Below are positions 56,679 through 64,000 of a stretch of DNA of 64,000 nucleotides, one piece after another (position 1 is the stretch's first letter; each line of letters opens with the position of its first letter). This DNA is from an uncultured Pseudomonas sp. GTDB lineage: Bacteria; Pseudomonadota; Gammaproteobacteria; Pseudomonadales; Pseudomonadaceae. Location: the NCBI RefSeq assembly GCF_946886105.1, contig NZ_CAMPHV010000011.1, positions 74,803-138,802 on the forward strand. The letters are read 5' to 3'. The notes beneath the pieces are model-generated. The model was not told the origin of the DNA. It did not search any database and saw only the letters and a list, made by a program, of their open reading frames with translations. A program made the position numbers and the translations under genes.

Positions 56679-57398
56679 TCAATTCCACAGATCGCCCACC
56701 GCGGTGTTCGGCGGATAGTGCGTGGCGGTCTGCGCCTGGAGCAACTCCGCGGTCGCCAGGGCATCGGTCAGGGCATGGTGCGCCTGATACAGCGGCAGGC
56801 CGTAGCGCAGGCGGCTGTCGGCCAGGCGGATCGATACCGACGGTTTGCCGAGCAGTTGGCGCAGCCAGCCGGCCTGGCGTTTGCGCGGATGCAGGCGGGC
56901 TTCCAGCTGCATGGTGTCGATCACCGGGAAATGCAGCCCTTCACCGAGCAAATGACGCATCGCCTGGTCGAGAAAACCGCGTTCGATAGGGCGGTAGTGC
57001 ACCACCATGATCTTGCCGGCCATGGCCGTCAGCAGTTGTTCGAGCACCGTATCCAGGCCTGGTGCGTCGCTGATGTCCGAGTGGGTGATGTGGTGGAAGG
57101 TGACCGACTGGCTGCTCAGTTCGCCCGCCGGCTTGACCACCCAGTAGCGCGCGTCGCGGCAGCGAATGCGGCGCAGGTCGAAGGGCACCAGGCCGAGGCT
57201 GACGATCGAGTCGCGGCAGCTGTCCAGGCCGGTGGTCTCGACATCCAGGGCCAGCAGTGGCGCCTGATCCAGGGGGGTGTCGGGGCTTACCGTGCCGGCC
57301 TGGTAGAAGCGTGCCAGGCGCGGGTCGCGGGCGGTCTGCCCCAGTCGGGCGAAAAGCGCGGGCCAGTCGGGCGGCGCGTCGGTGCTGTGGCGTCTCAT
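56679..57398 (-). CDS. DnaQ-family 3'-5' exonuclease
   Basis: 239 residues. DEDDh motifs: Exo I ALDVETTGLD (D52, E54) and Exo III HHALTDA (H208, D213). At Exo II, where an Asp is usual, the sequence is HYRPIERGFL with Glu139. This substitution is conservative, so activity is possible. Its start overlaps the stop of the larger upstream gene by four bases, a standard pairing in pseudomonads with CNMP/CBS/DUF294 proteins. It probably trims DNA or RNA ends. Confidence 0.9.
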   Translation of the reverse strand: MRRHSTDAPPDWPALFARLGQTARDPRLARFYQAGTVSPDTPLDQAPLLALDVETTGLDSCRDSIVSLGLVPFDLRRIRCRDARYWVVKPAGELSSQSVTFHHITHSDISDAPGLDTVLEQLLTAMAGKIMVVHYRPIERGFLDQAMRHLLGEGLHFPVIDTMQLEARLHPRKRQAGWLRQLLGKPSVSIRLADSRLRYGLPLYQAHHALTDALATAELLQAQTATHYPPNTAVGDLWN

Positions 57399-59287
57399 AG
57401 CGGTAGATTTTGCAGCTGCCCCGGGTAGCGGAAACGCAGGAATTTCTGCGCATTGCTCAGCACCTGGAAGGCCGACTTGAGGTTATGCCGTTCGTTGGCT
57501 GAGACCTTTTCCGGTTCGATGTAGTTGTCCGGCTCGCGGCCTTCCTGCAGGTCCAGGGCCTGATGGCGGATGCGTACGATGGAGAGGAACTCCAAGGCGT
57601 AGCGCAGCTGGGTGATGGCTTCCTCGGTGAGCAGCTTGGTGGCGGCGATGGCGTCCAGGCGCTCCAGCGAATTCTGCGCCTTGGAGCCGACCGCCAGGGC
57701 ATGCACCCTGATCAGGTCGGTCAGCGGCGCGGTACCGCGGCCCTTGAGGTTGATGATGTTGTTCTGCTGGCCGTCCTTCTCCATCACGAAGGTGCGGAAG
57801 AAGCCCAGCGGCGGGGTGCGGTTGAGTGCGTTGCGCGCCAGGCTGGCGAGAAACAGCGGGCTGTTGCTGGCTTTCTGCGCCACCAGCTCCTTGAGGTTCT
57901 CGACCAGCTCGGCCTCGCCGTAAACGCTGTCGAGGTCGAAGAAGATGCAACTGTTGAGCAGGGTTTCCGGGTTGGGCCGCTCGATCCAGTCGGTGAAATA
58001 GCCCCGCCAGACCCGTAGCGGCTGGCGCCATTTGGGGTTGCTGGCCATGATCCCGCCCTTGCAGTAGGTGAAACCGCAGGCCGCCAGGCCATCGCTGACG
58101 AAGGTCGCCAACTGCAGGAAATAGTCGTCGTGGACCCGCGGATCGAAGCGGTTGTCGAGCACCAGGGCGTTGTCCTGGTCGGTGACGATCATCTGCTCGT
58201 CGCGCGCCATCGAGCCCAGGACCATGAAGCAGTAGGGCACCGGTGGCGGCCCGAGCTTTTCCTCGGCCAATTCCAGCAGGCGCTGGGTCAGGCTGCGGCC
58301 GATGCCGGACAGGGCGCTGCCGATCATATGCGCCGTGGCCTGCTCGTTGACCAGGCGCAGGAAGGTGGCGCGCAGGTCCGGCACCAGGGCCTGCAATTCC
58401 GCCACCGACTGGCGGTTGAAGATGCTGTTGACCAGGTACAGGCTGCTTTGCGACTCGTACTTGATGATGTCCGAGAGGTTGATCACCCCGATCGGCCGCT
58501 GGCGGTGCACCACCGGCAGATGGTGGATGTTGTGTCGGAGCATGCACAGCATGGCCTCGAATACCGAGTCGTCGGCCTGGATGGTGATCGGGTTGGGCGA
58601 CATGATCTGCTCGACCGGGGTGTCCAGGGCCAGGCCCTCGGCCAGCACCCGGGTGCGCAGGTCGCGGTCGGTGGTGATCCCGGCCATCGCTTGGCCATGG
58701 CCGGTGGCGCCTGGCGGCGCGCCGAGGATCACCAGGGAAGACACGCCGTGCTCGGTCATCACCCGCGCCGCATCCTGCACCGAGGTGCCCAGCGGCACGC
58801 TGACGGTGCGTCGGGTGACCAGCTTGCGCACCTCGATCCTCATCAGTTCGCTGGCCGTGCCCTGGGCTGTTTCCTCCACCGATTTCAGCCGCGACAGCCC
58901 TTCGGCCTCGACGAAATCGGCAAAGGCCTCGTAGGTCTCGCATAACTGCTCGAACAGCTGGCCGGGGATGAAATAGATCAGGCTGTCCTCGATCGCCCGC
59001 GCCGGCAGCCGGACCTTCTTGCCGCGCAGCAAGCCGAATTGGCCGAACACCTCGCCTTCAGCCAGGCGGTTGTACAGCTCGCCGTTGCGCCGGTAGATCT
59101 CCACCGCGCCGCTGCGGATGTAGTGCAGATCCTGGATAGGCGCGCCGTAGAGGAGAATGTCGCTGCCGGCCTTGAAGTAGCCGACCTCGACCTGTTGGGC
59201 GATCTGGTCGAGGAGCTCGTTCGGCAGTCCATCGAAAGGGGCGAAGCGACTCAGATGGTCACGTATTTCGATCAGCTCGACCTGCAT
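57395..59287 (-). CDS. CNMP-CBS-DUF294 nucleotidyltransferase (GlnD-like)
   Basis: 630 residues from the ATG at 59287, which has an AGGA ribosome binding site; an ATG at 59320 adds 11 residues. Order: cyclic-nucleotide-binding-like domain (LPNELLDQIAQQVEVGYFKAG), two CBS domains (VSVPLGTSVQDAARVM, IMSPNPITIQADD), then a DUF294 nucleotidyltransferase with LGSMARDEQMIVTDQDNALV holding the GS and DxD motifs near residues 358-378, and a substrate-binding domain. It likely senses a nucleotide and transfers a nucleotide to a protein partner. The substrate is unknown. It is translated with the exonuclease. Confidence 0.9.
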   Translation of the reverse strand: MQVELIEIRDHLSRFAPFDGLPNELLDQIAQQVEVGYFKAGSDILLYGAPIQDLHYIRSGAVEIYRRNGELYNRLAEGEVFGQFGLLRGKKVRLPARAIEDSLIYFIPGQLFEQLCETYEAFADFVEAEGLSRLKSVEETAQGTASELMRIEVRKLVTRRTVSVPLGTSVQDAARVMTEHGVSSLVILGAPPGATGHGQAMAGITTDRDLRTRVLAEGLALDTPVEQIMSPNPITIQADDSVFEAMLCMLRHNIHHLPVVHRQRPIGVINLSDIIKYESQSSLYLVNSIFNRQSVAELQALVPDLRATFLRLVNEQATAHMIGSALSGIGRSLTQRLLELAEEKLGPPPVPYCFMVLGSMARDEQMIVTDQDNALVLDNRFDPRVHDDYFLQLATFVSDGLAACGFTYCKGGIMASNPKWRQPLRVWRGYFTDWIERPNPETLLNSCIFFDLDSVYGEAELVENLKELVAQKASNSPLFLASLARNALNRTPPLGFFRTFVMEKDGQQNNIINLKGRGTAPLTDLIRVHALAVGSKAQNSLERLDAIAATKLLTEEAITQLRYALEFLSIVRIRHQALDLQEGREPDNYIEPEKVSANERHNLKSAFQVLSNAQKFLRFRYPGQLQNLPL

Positions 59288-59533
59288 GCGGAAGTCCTGG
59301 CGGGCGCGTATGGCGAACATTGAAGCATAGGCCCGAGAAAGCGGGCAGCCACCGCGCCCACTGGGCGGCGGCGCCGGTCGTTGTCAGGCAGATGCATGTC
59401 GGTTGCAGACGGCTGGCCGGGTAGCCGGCGCGCGGCAGGCGGCTCCGCTGCCCGGGTGCCCCGTCGGTTTTCGACCGGCAGCCGCTGGAGCGGCCTATGC
59501 TTGCAGGGTCGATTATTTATCTGGAGCCCCGCC

Positions 59534-60049
59534 ATGCGCCTATCACTGTTGCACAGCTTGTTCCTCGGTCTTTGCCTGGTGCCTCTAGCCAGCAGCGCCA
59601 TGGAGATCCGGCCCGGGCTGTGGGAGATCAGTTCGAGCAATATGCAGGTCGACGGCCAGGCGCTGCCGGGGATGGAACAGATGCTCGAACAGCTGAAGAA
59701 CATGCCGCCCGAGCAGCGCCAGATGATGGAGCGGATGATGGCCGAGCAAGGCGTGCAACTGGGCGATAAGGGCGTGCGCGTATGCATGAGCGAGGCGCAG
59801 ATCAAGGCTCAGCAGATCCCCATGCAGGACCCGAAATCAGGCTGCACCAATGAGATCACCGAGCGCAGCGCCGATCTGTGGAAGTTTCGCTTCAATTGTC
59901 CGAACGGCCAGGGCGAAGGCGAAACGCGCTTTCTCAGCGACAAGGAATTCACCTCCCAGGTGCGCGGCACCCACGGCGGTCAGAACAGCAGCATGCAAAG
60001 CCACGCGCGCTGGGTCGCCGCCGATTGCGGCAATCTGCAAGCGCGTTAG
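59534..60049 (+). CDS. DUF3617 exported protein
   Basis: 171 residues from the ATG at 59534 with GGAG upstream. A signal peptide (about 1-22, ending ASSA) precedes MEIRPGLWEISSSNMQVDG, the start of DUF3617. Met/Gln-rich LEQLKNMPPEQRQMMERMMAEQ follows, with Cys residues spaced CMSEAQ and CTNE. Periplasmic, function unknown. Confidence 0.87.
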   Translation: MRLSLLHSLFLGLCLVPLASSAMEIRPGLWEISSSNMQVDGQALPGMEQMLEQLKNMPPEQRQMMERMMAEQGVQLGDKGVRVCMSEAQIKAQQIPMQDPKSGCTNEITERSADLWKFRFNCPNGQGEGETRFLSDKEFTSQVRGTHGGQNSSMQSHARWVAADCGNLQAR

Positions 60050-60073
60050 TCGCTGCCCGCTGGCTGCGCACGC

Positions 60074-60808
60074 CTAGTCGAGGGCGTATTTATCCTTGAG
60101 GCTGCGCAGCAGCACGGGGTTCGTGCGTAAAAAGGCGTCGAACGCGGCGATCACCTCGGGATACTGGCGACTGGAGAGGAAATAGTGGCCCTCGATATGC
60201 GGCAGGCCGGGGTCGAAGACCAGGGCATCGGCGGGCAATCGATCGGCCATGAGGGCGCGGCGCGCGACTTGCGGATTGAGGTAAATCGCATCGACCCGGC
60301 GGTTGATCGCCATCTGCAGCAGCGATGAGACATGGTTGCTCAGGCTTACCGACACCTGGCCGCTTTCGATCTGCGGCAGATAAGGCCAGGGCGTGAAGCC
60401 GCGCTGGGTGCCGAGCAGCTGGATGCGCCGCAGGCCCTTGCCGAGGTGTTCGGGGAGCACCAGGACGCCATCGGTATAGGCCTCCGCCGCTTGGCTGTAA
60501 TAAATCCGATGGCCCTGCTTCAGGTCGGCGTTCCACTGCGGGTCGTCGGGGAATTTGAAATCCACCTTGGCGGCGAGAAAGTCGTTGAGCAAACGCCTGA
60601 CCGGCAGCGGCACATAGTGGAAGCGATGGCCCTGATTGACGGCGAAGGCGTCCAGCAATTCGCGGGCATAGCCCTGGTATTCGCCGTCCTGCACCGAAGA
60701 GAAGGGTTGATAGGATTGCAGTTCGACGCCGATGCGAAAATCCGCGGCGCCGACCGTGCCGGCGCCCAGCAGACTGCAAAGAAGGATCAGCGGCGGCAGC
60801 GCGTTCAT
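60074..60808 (-). CDS. Periplasmic solute-binding-like protein (SBP_bac_3 type)
   Basis: 244 residues from the ATG at 60808 (MNALPPLILLCSLLGAGTVG), giving a cleavable signal peptide ending VGAA. The mature part FRIGVELQSYQPFSSVQDGEYQGYARELLDAF is characteristic of amino-acid-type binding proteins. No ABC permease lies beside it, so it may act alone as a sensor protein. It ends 25 bases before the convergent DUF3617 gene. Confidence 0.82.
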   Translation of the reverse strand: MNALPPLILLCSLLGAGTVGAADFRIGVELQSYQPFSSVQDGEYQGYARELLDAFAVNQGHRFHYVPLPVRRLLNDFLAAKVDFKFPDDPQWNADLKQGHRIYYSQAAEAYTDGVLVLPEHLGKGLRRIQLLGTQRGFTPWPYLPQIESGQVSVSLSNHVSSLLQMAINRRVDAIYLNPQVARRALMADRLPADALVFDPGLPHIEGHYFLSSRQYPEVIAAFDAFLRTNPVLLRSLKDKYALD

Positions 60809-60904
60809 GGGCGAGGTCTCGTCAGACCGGGCGAAATGAGAAGCCCGGCGCAACAACTACCATAGCCCGCCGATAGCCGGAAGTCGCCGCCTCGCGCGAG
60901 CGTT

Positions 60905-61309
60905 TTAGAAGAACGTCAGCGCCTGGCCCTGGCGGTCGAAAGCCAGGAAATTGCCGATACTGCCGGCCTCGATCGCCCCGACCATCATCTTCAGCGGCTG
61001 CTCGGCCTCGTCGCTGCTCGGCGCTATGCCCGCGCGGCCCGCGAGCCCGGCGCTGAGCACCAGGTCCCAGGCCACGCCGGTACGGCCCGACTCCGCGACC
61101 AGGCCGGCGAAGTCGCTCAACTCCTCCGGCAGCTTGTCGACGCACAGCACCGGTCGTAGCGAGCCGCCCTGTTTCTCGGCATGTCGTTGGCGCTCCTGCT
61201 CGGTAGCGTCCTCGGGCAATTCCGCGGCGACGAACACGAACAGCAAGCGCTGCGGCTCCGGCTGAGCTTTGGCGGCAGCCAACAGGCTGGGGAAATCGGC
61301 GATATCCAT
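60905..61309 (-). CDS. Conserved hypothetical protein
   Basis: 134 residues from the ATG at 61309 (MDIADFPSLLAAAKAQPEPQ). Soluble, with LLFVFVAAELPEDATEQERQ and IEAGSIGNFLAFDRQGQALTF. Similar pseudomonad proteins are often labelled ribonucleotide reductase subunit alpha, which I regard as a mistaken label, since length and motifs do not fit that enzyme. Function unknown. Confidence 0.8.
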   Translation of the reverse strand: MDIADFPSLLAAAKAQPEPQRLLFVFVAAELPEDATEQERQRHAEKQGGSLRPVLCVDKLPEELSDFAGLVAESGRTGVAWDLVLSAGLAGRAGIAPSSDEAEQPLKMMVGAIEAGSIGNFLAFDRQGQALTFF

Positions 61310-61496
61310 GGCATTCCATCCGTACGGCAAAATTCTGCGACTCGCGCACACTGCCATGTCGGTCGGGTGCTTGAATATATCTCTTCAGATATAGACGCCG
61401 ACCGCTTCGGGGTAGCAGGCCGTTGCGCTGGAACGGGCTGTCCGCCTCGTATAGGGTGGCCCGATAGTGGCGCACGGACGCATGGGAGTATTGCGC

Positions 61497-62066
61497 ATGG
61501 CTGGAATCGAGACAGGCTGGGTGGTTGGTGGCGTGCTGCTGACGGTGACAGTGGCCACGGTGTATTGCTACAACCGTCTGGTGTTCAACCGCGAGCGGGT
61601 CGCCGAGGCGTGGAGCGGTATAGACGTGCAACTCAAGCGGCGTGCCAGCCTGGTGCCGAATCTGGTGGCCTGCCTAAAGCTGTATACCGCCCACGAGCGC
61701 GACACCCTGGAAGCGCTGGTGCAGGAGCGCGCCAACGTCAGCGCCCATGAAGCTGACCGCGCGGATCAGCGCGGCCTGGCCGAGGGCCACTTATCCAACG
61801 CCCTGCTGCGGGTGTTCGCCCTGGCCGAGAGCTACCCGCAGCTGAAGGCCGACAGCAACTTCCTCGCCCTGCAAAAAAGCCTCAGCGAACTCGAAGAGCA
61901 GATCCAGATGGCCCGTCGTTACTACAACGGCGCGGTGCGCGAACTCAATGTGTGGGTCGAGTCGATACCGAGCAACCTGGTAGCGCGGGTGTTCGGCTTC
62001 GCCAGCGCGCCCAATTTTGCCCTGGGCGATGCCCGCGAAGGGCTATCCCCGAAAGTGGAGCTTTGA
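61497..62066 (+). CDS. lemA: LemA family protein
   Basis: 189 residues from the ATG at 61497, chosen for the GGAG eight bases upstream; starts at 61467 and 61482 are possible. An N-terminal membrane helix is followed by NRERVAEAWSGIDVQLKRR and ASLVPNLVACLKLYTAHERD, the LemA core, and SELEEQIQMARRYYNGAVRELN at the C-terminal end. LemA proteins are membrane-anchored helical bundles found with DUF2207/TPM-type proteins, as here. It is two bases before the next gene. Confidence 0.93.
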   Translation: MAGIETGWVVGGVLLTVTVATVYCYNRLVFNRERVAEAWSGIDVQLKRRASLVPNLVACLKLYTAHERDTLEALVQERANVSAHEADRADQRGLAEGHLSNALLRVFALAESYPQLKADSNFLALQKSLSELEEQIQMARRYYNGAVRELNVWVESIPSNLVARVFGFASAPNFALGDAREGLSPKVEL

Positions 62067-62068
62067 GC

Positions 62069-64000
62069 ATGGCGAATTGGCTGATGCGTTGCCTGTTGCT
62101 GGTCGGACTGCTGGGCGCGATGGAGGTCGGCGCGGCCGAACGCGAGCGTATCGAGGATTTCGCCGTGGAGCTGGTCGTCGAGGCGGACGGCAGCCTGTTG
62201 GTGACCGAGAACATCCGCGTATGGGCCACCGGCGAGGCGATCAAGCGCGGGATCTACCGCGACTTTCCGCTGCGTTCGATCAATCGCTGGATGCTCAACC
62301 AGAAGGTCGGCTTCGAACTGCTCGAGGTGCAGCGCGACGGCCGCCGCGAACCCTATTTCAGCGAGGCGGTGGATGCCGTGCAGCGCATCTACATCGGCAA
62401 CCCCGACTACCTGCTCGATCCCGGCCGCTATCAATACCTGGTGCGCTACCGCAGCAGCCGGCAGCTGTTGCAGCGTGACGGCGAGGACGAGCTGTACTGG
62501 AACGTCACCGGCAACGATTGGCAGTTTCCCATCGAGCGCGCGAGCATCCGCGTGACCTTGCCCGAGGGCGCCGAGGCCCATGCGGTCGAGGCGTATACCG
62601 GCTACCGCGACGAGCAGGGCAAGGACTATCGCATCCTCGAGCAGCAGGGCGAGCGCCTGCATCTGGCGACGACCCATGAGCTGCTGCCCGGCGAAGGTTT
62701 TACCGTGGCGATCGCCTGGCCCGCGGGCCTGTTGCCGCAACCGGACGGCTTCGACCGCTTCGTCTGGCTGCTGCTGGATAACCCCGGCACGGCGGTTGGC
62801 ATCGTCGTGCTGCTGGGCTTGTTGCTGTTTTACCTGTGGCACTGGTTGCGGGTCGGGCGCGACCCGCGCAAGGGCCTGATCATCCCCCAGTTCGAAGGTC
62901 CCAAGGGCCTGTCTGCGGCCGCGCTCGGCTATGTCTCGAATCAGGGCTTTGGGGCTGCGTACAGCGCCGTCCAGGCGCTGACCGTGGCCCTGACCAGCAT
63001 GGCGATCAAGCGCGCCATCCTGCTCAAGGACGGCGAGGGCGCCAAGGCGTTCCTGCTCGAACCCGGCCCCGGCGGCGAGCCGCTGTCGAGTGGCGAAAAG
63101 GCCGTGCTGGACGCCTTGTTCGAGGGCGGCAAGGCCGCGCAGTTACAAATCGGCGAAGGCTTCCAGCCTCGCCTGGGCGAAGCGGTCAAGGCCTTGAGCG
63201 ATACCCTGGAAACCGAGCAGCGCGCCGCCTGTTTCCGCTTCAATCGCGGCATCTGGTGGTGGGGCGTCGGCGGCGCCTTTCTGGGCATTCTGGCCACCCA
63301 ACTGCTGGGCCTGGACAGTACGGCGGACTTCGAGCTGGTAGCCGTCGCCTTGCTGTTCATGTTCGCCTTCGGCGTGCCTGGCCTGTTCGCCGCGGTGATG
63401 GGGCTGCGACGGCTATTTGCCCGCACGTTCGGCGCAGATAACTGGCTGTTCGTGCTTTTCGGTGTGATTTTCAGCGGCGTTGGCCTGGGCGCCCTGGCGA
63501 TCATGGGCACCGTGGTCGCGCCGCTGAATTTCTGGCTGGTGTTGGCCCTCCTGCTGGTTTGTGTGCTGTTTCGCGGCTGGCTGGAGGCGCCGACGGCGCA
63601 CGGGCGCAAGCTGCTCGATCATATCGAAGGCTACCGCGAGTACCTGACCCTGGCCGAAAGCGAAACCCTGGCCCTGGCGGGCGCCGCGCCGGCGATGACG
63701 ATCGCCTTGTACGAGCATCATCTGCCCTACGCCATGGCCCTGGGGGTCGAGCAGCAATGGAGCGCGCGCTTCAGCGAGGCCTTGCACAGCGGGTTGATCG
63801 ACGCTTCGCAGAGCCGCGATTACCGCCCCGATTGGTACCGCAGCAAGCAGGCGTTCAGCGACCCGCAGGTGTTTTCCAGTCGTCTGGCCGCGGGCCTGGG
63901 CGCGGCGGCAGCCAGCTCGGCCACGGCGCCATCGAGTTCATCATCCTCGTCCGGTGGTTCTTCCGGCGGCGGCTCCTCCGGTGGCGGCGGAGGGGGTGGC
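62069..64000 (+). CDS. DUF2207 membrane protein, 3' end outside the window
   Basis: At least 644 residues, open to the last base. The signal peptide (ending VGAA) is followed by a periplasmic DUF2207 domain (IEDFAVELVVEADGSLLVTENI, GIYRDFPLRSINRW), a membrane helix after about residue 230, a cytosolic region, further hydrophobic segments near residues 400-510, and a Ser/Gly-rich tail (S and G runs from about residue 625) that may end the protein. It forms an operon with lemA. The family is widely paired with LemA; its function is unknown. Confidence 0.9.
   Translation, partial: MANWLMRCLLLVGLLGAMEVGAAERERIEDFAVELVVEADGSLLVTENIRVWATGEAIKRGIYRDFPLRSINRWMLNQKVGFELLEVQRDGRREPYFSEAVDAVQRIYIGNPDYLLDPGRYQYLVRYRSSRQLLQRDGEDELYWNVTGNDWQFPIERASIRVTLPEGAEAHAVEAYTGYRDEQGKDYRILEQQGERLHLATTHELLPGEGFTVAIAWPAGLLPQPDGFDRFVWLLLDNPGTAVGIVVLLGLLLFYLWHWLRVGRDPRKGLIIPQFEGPKGLSAAALGYVSNQGFGAAYSAVQALTVALTSMAIKRAILLKDGEGAKAFLLEPGPGGEPLSSGEKAVLDALFEGGKAAQLQIGEGFQPRLGEAVKALSDTLETEQRAACFRFNRGIWWWGVGGAFLGILATQLLGLDSTADFELVAVALLFMFAFGVPGLFAAVMGLRRLFARTFGADNWLFVLFGVIFSGVGLGALAIMGTVVAPLNFWLVLALLLVCVLFRGWLEAPTAHGRKLLDHIEGYREYLTLAESETLALAGAAPAMTIALYEHHLPYAMALGVEQQWSARFSEALHSGLIDASQSRDYRPDWYRSKQAFSDPQVFSSRLAAGLGAAAASSATAPSSSSSSSGGSSGGGSSGGGGGGG

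Noticed and set aside
60905..61309. Ribonucleotide reductase subunit alpha
   Set aside because: The label is attached to similar proteins, but 134 residues without the reductase cysteines or radical-site motifs cannot be that enzyme.

Overview
The window is a chromosomal segment of a high-GC gammaproteobacterium, almost certainly Pseudomonas in the broad sense. The evidence is the order mnmG-rsmG-parA-parB-atpIBEFHAGDC-glmU-deoR-glmS, the protein sequences, and short palindromic intergenic repeats of the kind common in pseudomonads. I cannot fix the species from sequence alone. No tRNA, rRNA or CRISPR array was recognised.

Layout. (1) 1-16134 is core genome: the truncated 3' part of mnmG, rsmG, the chromosome partition pair parA/parB, a complete nine-gene F1Fo ATP synthase operon with a clear sigma70 promoter and a strong terminator, then the hexosamine genes glmU, a DeoR-type regulator and glmS, followed by a small conserved ORF and a DUF1275 membrane protein. 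(2) 16146-39102 is a type VI secretion system (T6SS). Two divergent operons carry all 13 core components: tssJ-K-L-M-A leftward; tssB-C-hcp-E-F-G-clpV and vgrG rightward. Between clpV and vgrG lies a cargo block of four ORFs (32375-36089). The first three are markedly AT-rich. One has the full catalytic set of an EEP/DNase I-like nuclease, one has a HExxH metalloprotease motif, one (high GC) has the HAE...CxxC signature of nucleic-acid deaminases, and the first is unrecognised. No recognisable immunity gene accompanies them. A MORN-like protein and a PAAR-like DUF4280 protein flank vgrG on the other side. (3) 39457-41384 is a bufferin-type operon (small Cys-rich exported peptide, DUF692, DUF2063). 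(4) 41463-44150 holds a cyclopropane-fatty-acid-synthase-like methyltransferase, a LysE exporter and an AraC regulator. (5) 44279-53473 is a solute-uptake module: a DctB-like sensor kinase, a LysR/tautomerase divergent pair, a DctD-like sigma54 activator, a TAXI-type TRAP receptor with a near-consensus sigma54 promoter, a fused TRAP permease and a DUF1850 protein. (6) 53838-64000 holds assorted functions: a GNAT acetyltransferase, a BCCT osmolyte transporter, a DnaQ-like exonuclease with a CNMP/CBS/DUF294 protein, a DUF3617 protein, an extracellular-solute-binding-like protein, a conserved small protein, LemA, and a DUF2207 protein that runs off the window.

Best leads. First, the T6SS cargo block with three different enzyme-toxin signatures and no visible immunity genes. 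Second, a family of about 140-154 bp MITE-like elements (three copies) with terminal inverted repeats and 4-bp CTAG/CTAA target duplications. Two of the copies sit exactly in the stop codon of a gene and regenerate it. Third, a sigma54 promoter with a tandem 14-bp palindrome 32 bp apart, a candidate DctD-type enhancer. Fourth, matched 7-bp/GNRA hairpins between atpA/atpG and between atpD/atpC.
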